From NCBI GenBank assembly GCA_937983475.1, contig CALJZV010000250.1:1-5830 (forward strand): DNA of 5,830 nucleotides. Direction: 5' to 3'. This DNA comes from an uncultured Verrucomicrobiales bacterium (GTDB lineage Bacteria; Verrucomicrobiota; Verrucomicrobiia; Limisphaerales; JACDHS01). How positions within the stretch are numbered: position 1 is the first letter of the stretch; every line of letters starts with the position of its first letter. Shown piece by piece: positions 1-5,830 of this stretch. The position numbers and the translations under genes were made by a program. Under the pieces are notes generated by a model. That model saw only the letters and a program-made list of their open reading frames with translations. It was not told the DNA's origin and ran no database searches.

Positions 1-1
1 C

Positions 2-463
2 GACTTTTATTTTCGCGCGGAAGGCAAGTTGGCTTTCAATCAAATGAAAGGCAAACCCCAGCCCATTGAAGCCCCGGTTCCCTGGATTGAAGACCTGTCG
101 GCAAGAAAGGAAACGCGTCATTATTCCGGAAGGTGGTCCGCCAACGACGAGGGGTTGGCGTTTTGGATTGGTGGCAGCGGCCCGATGACGCCCATGAGCG
201 GCAGTTGCCCCGCGGAAAGCGGTTCGAGAAAAATTAATCTTTTGATCGCCCGTCAGACCGCCCGTGAGGCGGAGTTTGTCGCCGTGCTGGCTCCATTTTC
301 CGGAAAACCTCCCTCGCTGCGTGTCAAAAAGACCGGCGGCAAAATGGAAATCCAAGGCGGCCGTGACTCGGATGTCCTGGTGTTTCCGGAAACCGCCGAC
401 GGACCGATCGGCTACAAGGCAGGCCGCAGCCGGAATATACGGTGGATTCCACAACACAATTAA
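2..463 (+). CDS. C-terminal part of an unidentified protein, possibly a heparinase II/III-type polysaccharide lyase
   Basis: The reading frame is open from the left edge and ends at TAA 461-463, so the start is outside the window. The TTG at 29 is not a convincing start because the frame continues upstream of it without a stop. The visible 153 residues contain no catalytic motif that can be named. They look beta-rich, with alternating hydrophobic strands, and include the stretch LLIARQTAREAEFVAVLAP (codons from about 236 to 292). This resembles the R-x(3-5)-FV-x-VL-x-P pattern near the C-terminus of heparinase II/III-like and related alginate-type lyases, where a beta-sandwich follows the catalytic domain. 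The family assignment is from remembered resemblance only. Two sulfatase genes follow 96 nt downstream on the same strand, which fits a role on a sulfated or uronic-acid polysaccharide. It could instead be the accessory beta domain of another carbohydrate-active enzyme. Confidence 0.45.
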   Translation, partial: DFYFRAEGKLAFNQMKGKPQPIEAPVPWIEDLSARKETRHYSGRWSANDEGLAFWIGGSGPMTPMSGSCPAESGSRKINLLIARQTAREAEFVAVLAPFSGKPPSLRVKKTGGKMEIQGGRDSDVLVFPETADGPIGYKAGRSRNIRWIPQHN

Positions 464-559
464 AGTGGGCTGGCCCTGGAATTCAGCACAGCCAGGCGAC
501 GGTCAATTTTTCCGGTGGGAGACTTGCAAGGAATTTGCGCTCTGTATTAAACAACTACG

Positions 560-2038
560 ATGCTCTCTATTCTTGTTTCGATTATTAACCATCGCCGCCG
601 TTTGGCGTCGGGATGGGTGGCGCTCTTCATTTTCCTTGTGACCCCGGTGACTGAGGCCGCCAAAAAATTGGAACCCGCCAAACCGAACATTGTGTTCATT
701 CTGACCGATGACCTTGGCTACGGCGAACTGGGCAGTTACGGGCAGAAAAAAATCAGGACGCCGCATCTGGATCGTCTGGCCAGCGAGGGGATGCGTTTCA
801 CGCAACACTATTCAGGCAGCCCGGTTTGCGCGCCGTCGCGTTGCGTGCTGTTGACCGGCAAGCACACCGGGCACGCGCGCATTCGCGGAAACGATGAATT
901 TCCCAAGGGCGTTGACTTGAAAAAGAATCCGCACATGGAGGGCCAGCATCCATTGCCGGCGGGCACGGTCACGCTGCCGGGCCTGCTCAAAAAGGCGGGT
1001 TACACCACGGCGGCATTCGGTAAGTGGGGGCTGGGCGCGGCGGAAACCGAGGGCGCGCCTTGGCATCATGGTTTTGACTATTTCTACGGTTACCTCTGCC
1101 AGCGTCAGGCGCACAACCACTACCCGACCCACCTCTGGCGCAACGGCGAGCGGCATGTTTTGGAGGGCAACTCCCAGGGCAATCTCACTGGCAAACATTA
1201 CGCGCATGATTTGCTGGTGGAAGAGGCGTTGGGATTTGTTGGCGCCCACCGAGACAAACCGTTCTTTCTCTACTTGCCTTTCCACATTCCGCATGTGGCG
1301 GTTCAGGCTCCGGAAGATTCGGTTCAGGAATATGCCGGACAATTTCCCGAGACTCCCTATACCGGCAACAAGGGGTATCTGCCGCACCCGACGCCGCGCG
1401 CGGCCTACGCGGCCATGATCACCCGGATGGACCGCGACGTGGGGCGGTTGATGGACTTGCTGAAGGAATTGAACCTGGAGAAGCGCACGCTGGTGATGTT
1501 CAGCAGCGACAACGGTCCGGCATGGAATGGCGGGGCGGACCCGGAATTTTTCGAGAGCGCCAATGGGTTTCGCGGCTTGAAGGCGACCGTTTACGAGGGT
1601 GGCATCCGCGTGCCGTTGATTGCCCGGTGGCCAGGGAAAATCAAGCCAGGCACGGTTTCGGATCATGTATCGGCCTTCTGGGATATTTTGCCGACACTTG
1701 CGGAAGTGGCTGGCGTGAAGGCTTTGCTTGATGTGGACGGAATAAGCCTTGTTCCGACGCTGTTGGGCAAGCGCGGCCAAAAACGGCACGGGCACCTTTA
1801 CTGGGAATATCCTGAGAAAACCGGCTCGCAGGCGATTCGGTTGGGCGATTGGAAGGCGGTTCGTCTTGATGCAAAGAAAAACCTAAATGGCCCGCTGGAG
1901 CTTTATAATCTGGCGAAGGACCCTGGAGAAACAGTCAATCTGGCCGAGGCCCATCCCGGGTTGGTCAAGCGTTTGGAGTCGCTGATGGCGTTGGTGCGCG
2001 AGGATTCGTCTGTGCCATATTGGAACTACGGACCGTAA
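560..2038 (+). CDS. secreted formylglycine-dependent sulfatase (arylsulfatase A-like, family S1)
   Basis: This 492-residue enzyme should hydrolyse a sulfate ester, probably on a polysaccharide, after export. Residues 1-33 form a signal peptide: basic HRRR at 11-14, a hydrophobic core at about 18-30, and likely cleavage after TEA. The alkaline-phosphatase-fold sulfatase domain starts at PNIVFILTDD, with metal-binding D50-D51. The first sulfatase signature CAPSRCVLLTG (90-100) is complete; C90 is the residue expected to become formylglycine and R94 supports it. The second signature is GYTTAAFGKWGLG (147-159) with K155, but G157 stands where many arylsulfatases have histidine. H245 (in HIPH), D317-N318 (SSDNG) and K341 (in GFRGLK, before YEGGIRVP) complete the active site. 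The length is normal for the family. The ATG at 560 is the first start after an in-frame TAA at 548; the only purine-rich stretch, AAGGAA at 528-533, is too far away to act as a normal ribosome binding site. The actual substrate cannot be read from sequence; the stretch GYLCQRQAHNHYPTHLWRN (177-195) is a good subfamily marker for database classification. Confidence 0.93.
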   Translation: MLSILVSIINHRRRLASGWVALFIFLVTPVTEAAKKLEPAKPNIVFILTDDLGYGELGSYGQKKIRTPHLDRLASEGMRFTQHYSGSPVCAPSRCVLLTGKHTGHARIRGNDEFPKGVDLKKNPHMEGQHPLPAGTVTLPGLLKKAGYTTAAFGKWGLGAAETEGAPWHHGFDYFYGYLCQRQAHNHYPTHLWRNGERHVLEGNSQGNLTGKHYAHDLLVEEALGFVGAHRDKPFFLYLPFHIPHVAVQAPEDSVQEYAGQFPETPYTGNKGYLPHPTPRAAYAAMITRMDRDVGRLMDLLKELNLEKRTLVMFSSDNGPAWNGGADPEFFESANGFRGLKATVYEGGIRVPLIARWPGKIKPGTVSDHVSAFWDILPTLAEVAGVKALLDVDGISLVPTLLGKRGQKRHGHLYWEYPEKTGSQAIRLGDWKAVRLDAKKNLNGPLELYNLAKDPGETVNLAEAHPGLVKRLESLMALVREDSSVPYWNYGP

Positions 2039-2102
2039 ACCGTAGCATTTGATGCAGCCATTGCCTTGAAACGTCCGGCTCAATGCTTCAACAATTCTTC
2101 CC

Positions 2103-3494
2103 ATGCATATCCACAACCGATTTCGCGCTTTTCAGAAAATAAAACTCGCCCTTGCTTTGGCCTTGGCATGTGCAGGGTGGTGTGCGTCCGAGGCGGCTAG
2201 TCTGGTGCGCCCCAACATTGTCTTCCTTCTGACCGACGACCAGCGCTGGGACACTTTGGGTTGCATGGGCAACCGGATCATTCAGACTCCGCATCTGGAC
2301 AGATTGGCAGCCGACGGGACCTTGTTCCGCAACGCGTTTGTCACCACGTCCATTTGCGCCGTCAGCCGCGCCAGTTTTTTGTCCGGTCAATATCAGCGGC
2401 GCCACAAGATTGATGACTTTTCAAAAACCTTCTCGCCCGAGGCCTGGTCCCAGACCTACCCGGCGCTGTTGCGCCAGCACGGCTATCGCACTGGATTCAT
2501 CGGCAAATATGGTGTCGGCAAGGAAATGCCGGAAAAGGAATTCGACTTCTGGCGCGGTTTCCCGGGGCAGGGGCAGTTTTTTGAAAAGGGCGAGACACAA
2601 CACCTCACCGCGAAAATGGGCGACCAGGCATTGGAGTTTTTGAAATCCTCCTCCAGGTCGCAGCCGTTTTGTTTGTCCATCAGTTTCAAGGCGCCCCATG
2701 CCCAGGACAACGCGCCGAGGGAATTTCCTCCCGACCCCCGAGATGAAATTCTGTACGCTGGCGTCACCATTCCGCCGGCCAAAACCACCGATGAAAAATT
2801 TTACAAGGCGCTTCCGGAACATGCTCAAAAATCCGAGGGGCGCAGGCGCTGGGAACGCCGATACGCCAATCCTGAGATGTTCCAGAAAACCGCGCGCGAT
2901 TATTACCGGCTCATCAGCGGCATTGACCGCGAAGTCGGCCGCATACGCGCAACTCTCAATGAACTGAACCTCGCGGACAACACGATCATCGTGTTTTCCT
3001 CGGACAACGGGTTTTTCCTGGGCGAGCGCGGCATGGCCGACAAATGGCTGATGTACGAGGAATCCATCCGCGTGCCGTTGATCATCGCGGACCCGGGAGT
3101 GACGGCCAAACAGCGCGGCCAGACAAGCGACGCCTTTGCGCTGAATATTGACATCGCGCCGACTCTGCTGGATTACGCCGGAGTGCCCGTTCCCGAGGCG
3201 ATGCAGGGCAAAAGTTTGCGGCCTTTTGTGGAGGGCAGAAACATGAAGGGCTGGCGCCGGGACTTCTTCTACGAACACACGACATTCTCGGACCGGATCC
3301 CGCCCAGCGAAGGCGTTCGCACCGATCGCTGGAAATACATTCGCTACATCGGCGTCGAGCCGGCCATTGAGGAATTGTATGACCTGAAGAACGACCCGTT
3401 TGAGGAGCGCAACCTCATCGCATCCAAGTCCGCGCAACGCAGCTTGAACGAGTTGCGGGGCCAGTGGTCGGAAATGCGGCGGGAGTTGGAGTAG
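2103..3494 (+). CDS. secreted sulfatase (family S1) with a CAVSR active-site motif
   Basis: This 463-residue sulfatase lies 64 nt after the previous one and is probably co-transcribed with it. Residues 1-32 look like a signal peptide: basic RFRAFQKIK, hydrophobic core ALALALACA, likely cleavage near SEA-AS. C23 is not in a good lipobox, so a lipoprotein is unlikely. Metal ligands D45-D46 (LLTDDQ), K135 (GKYGVG), H199 (APH), D301-N302 (SSDNG) and K314 (GERGMADKW) are all in place, followed by MYEESIRVPLII. The active-site motif is C85-A-V-S-R89 followed by ASFLSGQY. Valine replaces the proline of the usual CxPSR, but the key cysteine and arginine are kept, so it is probably active. The closing region with TDRWKYIRY and ELYDLKNDPFEERNL (about 407-437) is typical of full-length S1 sulfatases. 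It shares little beyond motifs with its neighbour, so it is not a recent duplicate and probably attacks a different sulfate position or sugar. The ATG at 2103 has no Shine-Dalgarno; it was chosen because it gives a complete signal peptide. Confidence 0.92.
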   Translation: MHIHNRFRAFQKIKLALALALACAGWCASEAASLVRPNIVFLLTDDQRWDTLGCMGNRIIQTPHLDRLAADGTLFRNAFVTTSICAVSRASFLSGQYQRRHKIDDFSKTFSPEAWSQTYPALLRQHGYRTGFIGKYGVGKEMPEKEFDFWRGFPGQGQFFEKGETQHLTAKMGDQALEFLKSSSRSQPFCLSISFKAPHAQDNAPREFPPDPRDEILYAGVTIPPAKTTDEKFYKALPEHAQKSEGRRRWERRYANPEMFQKTARDYYRLISGIDREVGRIRATLNELNLADNTIIVFSSDNGFFLGERGMADKWLMYEESIRVPLIIADPGVTAKQRGQTSDAFALNIDIAPTLLDYAGVPVPEAMQGKSLRPFVEGRNMKGWRRDFFYEHTTFSDRIPPSEGVRTDRWKYIRYIGVEPAIEELYDLKNDPFEERNLIASKSAQRSLNELRGQWSEMRRELE

Positions 3495-3625
3495 GGGGCG
3501 CTTTCATTTGGTGAACAGGCGCAATCGCCATACGGTCTGGAAATATGAATCGACCGGAGATTTCCGCCGCTTGCTACTGGCGATGTCAGTCTGTAGTTTC
3601 AAAGTTCGGCAGGCTGAAAAGCAGT
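3495..3625. other. intergenic spacer between the sulfatase genes and tRNA-Leu
   Basis: There is no credible gene here on either strand; short open frames that cross this stretch run through the tRNA. It holds a small GGCG-CAAT-CGCC hairpin (3518-3529) without a T-run and a weak promoter-like pair nearer the tRNA. No clear terminator for the sulfatase genes is visible. Confidence 0.5.
3571..3599 (+). promoter_or_regulatory. candidate sigma70-type promoter for tRNA-Leu
   Basis: TTGCTA (3571-3576, four of six matches to the -35 consensus) and TAGTTT (3594-3599, three of six, preceded directly by TG) are 17 nt apart. The -10 ends 26 nt before the mature tRNA, a reasonable leader length. The match is weak and could be chance; it rests on position rather than strength. 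Confidence 0.25.
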
Positions 3626-3709
3626 GCGCGCGTGGCGGAATGGCAGACGCGCCAGACTTAGGATCTGGTTCCGCAAGGAGTGGAGGTTCAAGTCCTCTCG
3701 CGCGCACCA
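3626..3709 (+). tRNA. tRNA-Leu (anticodon UAG), CCA encoded
   Basis: The 84-nt sequence folds fully by hand. The acceptor stem is GCGCGCG (3626-3632) with CGCGCGC (3699-3705), all seven pairs Watson-Crick, then discriminator A3706 and encoded CCA 3707-3709. The D-arm stem GCG/CGC (3635-3637 with 3648-3650) encloses a loop with GG. The anticodon stem CCAGA/TCTGG (3652-3656 with 3664-3668) holds the loop CTTAGGA, with anticodon TAG at 3659-3661, reading CUN leucine codons. A variable arm of about 13 nt (3669-3681, TCC-GCAA-GGA) marks it as a class II tRNA, as required for leucine. The T-arm is GGAGG/CCTCT (3682-3686 with 3694-3698, one G-U pair) around TTCAAGT. The A73 discriminator is that expected for leucine. 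No intron or damage is seen. Confidence 0.97.
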
Positions 3710-3722
3710 CTTTTTCTGTTTG

Positions 3723-3738
3723 ACCCCTATGGGGTTTT
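3723..3738 (+). terminator. short hairpin plus T-run after tRNA-Leu, possible terminator
   Basis: ACCCC (3723-3727), loop TAT, GGGGT (3731-3735), followed by TTT, 13 nt beyond the tRNA CCA end. The stem is GC-rich but only five pairs and the T-run is four bases including the last stem base. It is a plausible weak intrinsic terminator separating the tRNA from the pilus gene. A separate T-run (3711-3715) directly after the tRNA may also help release. Confidence 0.4.
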
Positions 3739-3769
3739 CCAGTAACCAGCACGGTCTTTAGCGCAACCC

Positions 3770-3803
3770 GGAAAATTGGCCTGAAAAGATCGAACGATTT
3801 TCC
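3770..3803. repeat. inverted repeat in the leader of the pilM-like gene
   Basis: GGAAAAT (3770-3776) is mirrored by ATTTTCC (3797-3803) across a 20-nt spacer; the pairing can extend by T-G and G-C pairs inward. It lies 27 nt before the start codon at 3831. It could be an operator half-site pair or an mRNA hairpin, but a 7-bp AT-rich repeat can arise by chance. Confidence 0.3.
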
Positions 3804-3830
3804 CGCCGAGGCGCTCTTAATTTTTGAACA

Positions 3831-5708
3831 GTGTTAAATGTGAAGTCATTTTTGGCGGTGGACTTTGGGGCAGGAACGCTCAAGCTGGCCGAGTTTGAAA
3901 TCAGCGAGGCCGGAGGGTTGCGCCTGATTCAATACGGCATCCGGCCCTTGGGGGCCGCAGGCGCCCAGGAGGCCATGCGCGAGCAGGTCATTCTCAAGGC
4001 CATTCAGGAGTTGCTTTCCACCGGCGGGTTTCGTTCCAAAAACATCAACATCTGCGCGCCGGGCTACCATGTCTTTTCCAAGTTCGTGAAACTGCCACCT
4101 GTGGACACGTCCAAGGTGCAGCAGATCATTCAGTACGAGGCGCAGCAGAATGTGCCGTTCCCCTTGGAGGAAGTCGTTTGGGACTATCAGATTTTGGGTT
4201 CCGCAACCGGCGGAGAATTGGAAGTCCTGTTGGTGGCCATCAAGACCGACGTGGTTGGCGGCTTGTTCCGCGTGGCGGAAAAGGGCGGTTTGCGCGTGCA
4301 GTTGGTGGACGTGTCGCCGGCGGCGCTGTGCAACGCGTTCCGTTACAACTACGGTGATCTGGATGGCTGCACGATGCTTTTGGACATCGGGGCAAAGACC
4401 AGCAACCTGCTGTTCTTCGAGGGTGGCAAGGTTTATTCCCGCAGCATCAACATCGGGGCCAATTCCATTACTCAGGATTTCGCGACCGAATCGAAACTGA
4501 AGTTCGATGACGCCGAGGCCGCGAAGATCGAGAAAGGATTTGTCAGTCTCGGCGGTGCTTACGAGGAGCCCGAGGATCCCCAGGCGGCGGCCATTTCCAA
4601 GATTGCCCGGCAGGTGATGACCCGCCTGCACATTCAGGTCAACCAGACCATGCAATTTTACCGGGGACAACAGGGCGGCTCGGCGCCGCAACGGCTGTTT
4701 CTCTCCGGCGGCGCCTCGGTGATGGCGTACACCTCGCAGTTCTTTGCGGAAAAAATCAACGTCCCTGTTGATTACTTCAATCCCTTCCGGAATGTCGAGT
4801 TGGGACCCAGCGTAAACGTGGAGGAACTCTCCAAGGTGGCGCATTCCTTTGGCGAAGTGGTTGGGTTGGGCTTGCGCAACCTGGCGCATTGCCCGGTGGA
4901 GCTGAACCTGATGCCCAAGAATTTCATTCAGCGTCAGGCGCTCCAGCAGAAGAAGCCCTATTTCGTGGCGGCCATGTTTAGTTTGGTGGCCGTGCTTTAT
5001 GCGGTAAGCTTTTTCTATCACCGGGTCGTCAGCAACAAGCAAGTGGCTTTGGAGGAATTAAAAACCAAGATTCATCCGCTTCAACAAAAAGAGCAGGCAA
5101 TGAAGCGGGCGCAGGGGGAAATGGACAAGCTCAAGCAGGAAACCGAGAAAATTGTCGAGCTGGTCAATGGGCGCTTTTACTGGCCTGATTTGATGGCCGA
5201 GTTGCGCCGGGTGATGTTAACCACCGAAACCAAAACCCGCCAAAAATTGAACAATGCCGAAGTGGGCCTCTGGATCGAGTCCTTTTTGCCTCAGGCGCCT
5301 GCCGTGGGCGCCAGTTCCGGAGGGCAAGCCTTCGCCCCTCAAATGGGAGCGCCGGACGGCGGGAAATTTGTCGCGGAAATGCCCCCCGAATTTAGTGATC
5401 GTTACGGGATTGATCCTTTGATGGGCATGCAGGCGGCGCCGGACCAACCGGTGGCTGCTCCCGCTTCCGAAAATGAAATGACCCTCATCTCGGTCATTTG
5501 TCGCGGCGTGGATTTGGAGCGGTTTTCACCCTCCGGCAACTCCGATCTGGCCTATGCCTTGAGAGCGGAGCTGGCCAACAGTCCCTGGTTTGACGGGGAG
5601 GGGACGACCCTGGAGCCGATCAAGAAAGAAGAGAACGCGCTGACGTTTTCGTTCGGCATGACCATCAAGCTCAAACGCCCATTCAAATTCAAATATGGAA
5701 TGGATTAA
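3831..5708 (+). CDS. pilM: type IV pilus assembly PilM-PilN fusion-like protein
   Basis: This 625-residue protein should be the inner-membrane alignment component that links the pilus motor in the cytoplasm to the periplasmic part of the type IV pilus machine. Residues 7-350 are a PilM/FtsA-like actin-fold ATPase: phosphate-1 loop DFGAGTLK (11-18), the PilM hallmark QYEAQQNVPFPLEEVVWDY (101-119), phosphate-2 loop LLDIGAKTSN (183-192) and adenosine motif LFLSGGAS (289-296). Next comes LNLMP (358-362), which matches the INLLP-type peptide that opens PilN proteins and binds PilM. A membrane helix (about 377-397) is followed by a charged, coiled-coil-like region (402-445), FYWPDLMAELRRVM (449-462), a P/A/G/M-rich linker (about 486-548) and a final domain (549-621) resembling the PilN C-terminus. 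PilM alone is usually about 350 residues, so this is much longer. The start is GTG 3831; GTG 3840, giving MKSFLAVDFG, is an equally likely start. Neither has a Shine-Dalgarno. The 3' end overlaps the next gene by 14 nt. The PilM call is firm; the PilN call is inferred. Confidence 0.88.
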   Translation: MLNVKSFLAVDFGAGTLKLAEFEISEAGGLRLIQYGIRPLGAAGAQEAMREQVILKAIQELLSTGGFRSKNINICAPGYHVFSKFVKLPPVDTSKVQQIIQYEAQQNVPFPLEEVVWDYQILGSATGGELEVLLVAIKTDVVGGLFRVAEKGGLRVQLVDVSPAALCNAFRYNYGDLDGCTMLLDIGAKTSNLLFFEGGKVYSRSINIGANSITQDFATESKLKFDDAEAAKIEKGFVSLGGAYEEPEDPQAAAISKIARQVMTRLHIQVNQTMQFYRGQQGGSAPQRLFLSGGASVMAYTSQFFAEKINVPVDYFNPFRNVELGPSVNVEELSKVAHSFGEVVGLGLRNLAHCPVELNLMPKNFIQRQALQQKKPYFVAAMFSLVAVLYAVSFFYHRVVSNKQVALEELKTKIHPLQQKEQAMKRAQGEMDKLKQETEKIVELVNGRFYWPDLMAELRRVMLTTETKTRQKLNNAEVGLWIESFLPQAPAVGASSGGQAFAPQMGAPDGGKFVAEMPPEFSDRYGIDPLMGMQAAPDQPVAAPASENEMTLISVICRGVDLERFSPSGNSDLAYALRAELANSPWFDGEGTTLEPIKKEENALTFSFGMTIKLKRPFKFKYGMD

Positions 5709-5830
5709 GCGAAATATTCCCTTTGTGCTGTGCGGTGTGGCGGCGCTGATTTTGGCCGGGGTGGCCGTGTGGCTTTTGCTCGGCAAACTGCAGCGGGCCA
5801 CCAAGGTCCCGGCAGAATTGAACAAAATGG
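5695..5830 (+). CDS. N-terminal part of a membrane-anchored pilus-assembly protein, PilO/Amuc_1100-like
   Basis: ATG 5695 opens a frame that stays open to the right edge (45 complete codons). It overlaps the last 14 nt of the preceding gene, so translation is probably coupled; no Shine-Dalgarno is visible. The product starts MEWIKRNIPFV, then has one hydrophobic helix at about residues 10-29 ending in VAVWLLLG, then KLQRATKVPAELNKM, which looks like the start of a charged, helical periplasmic stalk. Few cytoplasmic residues, one helix, then a stalk is the layout of PilN/PilO proteins. The pattern M-x-W-I-x(2)-N-x-P followed by G-rich hydrophobic residues recalls, from memory, the N-terminus of Akkermansia muciniphila Amuc_1100, which is encoded next to a PilM-like gene. 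Because PilN functions seem to be in the upstream protein, a PilO-type role is the best guess. Only the N-terminus is available, so homology is uncertain. Confidence 0.6.
   Translation, partial: MEWIKRNIPFVLCGVAALILAGVAVWLLLGKLQRATKVPAELNKM

Noticed and set aside
812..1795. Long minus-strand open frame (327 codons) opposite the first sulfatase
   Set aside because: It is antisense to a sulfatase with all its catalytic motifs; its product is rich in R, Q and H with no recognisable domain, typical of a mirror frame in GC-rich DNA.
2045..2055. GCAT-TTG-ATGC hairpin between the sulfatases as a terminator
   Set aside because: Only four base pairs and no T-run, and the 64-nt gap fits co-transcription of the two genes.
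2421..3437. Minus-strand open frame of 338 codons opposite the second sulfatase
   Set aside because: Same reasoning: a shadow of a gene with conserved catalytic residues, and no believable product.
3518..3529. GGCG-CAAT-CGCC hairpin after the second sulfatase as a terminator
   Set aside because: Four base pairs only and followed by ATACGG rather than T residues.
3504..3752. Short open frames on both strands across the tRNA region
   Set aside because: They run straight through a perfectly folding tRNA-Leu and lack protein-like composition. The antisense protein with ARGLEPP is a familiar artefact of tRNA genes being translated.
3818..3826. Bacteroidota-like -7 promoter element (TAnnTTTG) before pilM
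   Set aside because: TAATTTTTG is one base off the correct spacing and has no partner TTTG near -33; the genes do not otherwise suggest Bacteroidota.
3626..3830. tRNA-Leu as an attachment site for an integrated element
   Set aside because: No integrase gene, no repeat of the tRNA 3' end elsewhere in the window, and the downstream genes are core pilus functions.
3846..5042. Minus-strand open frame of 398 codons opposite the pilM-like gene
   Set aside because: The plus strand carries clear PilM motifs across this stretch, and the antisense product is H/R/L/Q-rich without a membrane segment or motif.

Overview
The window looks like chromosomal DNA of a Verrucomicrobiota member (possibly the Pedosphaera/Limisphaera side, or another PVC relative). 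This is inferred from protein style only: adjacent secreted sulfatases, a PilM-type ATPase carrying a PilN-like extension, and a following gene whose N-terminus resembles Akkermansia Amuc_1100. The DNA is moderately GC-rich, all genes lie on the + strand, and none has a well-placed Shine-Dalgarno sequence. No mobile element, CRISPR array or phage gene was seen.

Left part (1-3494), polysaccharide breakdown: the 3' end of an unidentified gene (2-463), whose product tail resembles the C-terminal beta-rich part of heparinase II/III-type lyases, is followed by two formylglycine sulfatases (560-2038 and 2103-3494), both with signal peptides. They are very different proteins. The first has a canonical CxPSR active-site motif, the second a CAVSR variant. 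Together they suggest outer-envelope or extracellular removal of sulfate esters from a polysaccharide, with the lyase-like protein possibly cutting the backbone.

Middle (3495-3830): a complete tRNA-Leu(UAG) gene with encoded CCA (3626-3709), flanked by a weak promoter candidate, a short hairpin followed by T residues, and an inverted repeat ahead of the next gene.

Right part (3831-5830), type IV pilus assembly: a 625-codon gene joins a PilM-like cytoplasmic ATPase domain to what looks like a whole PilN, including the short N-terminal PilN peptide (LNLMP), one membrane helix, a coiled coil and a C-terminal periplasmic domain. It overlaps by 14 nt the start of a second membrane-protein gene that runs off the window and probably takes the PilO/Amuc_1100 position. 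The most noteworthy signal is this PilM-PilN fusion with its Amuc_1100-like neighbour. Nothing in the window amounts to a wholly unknown system.
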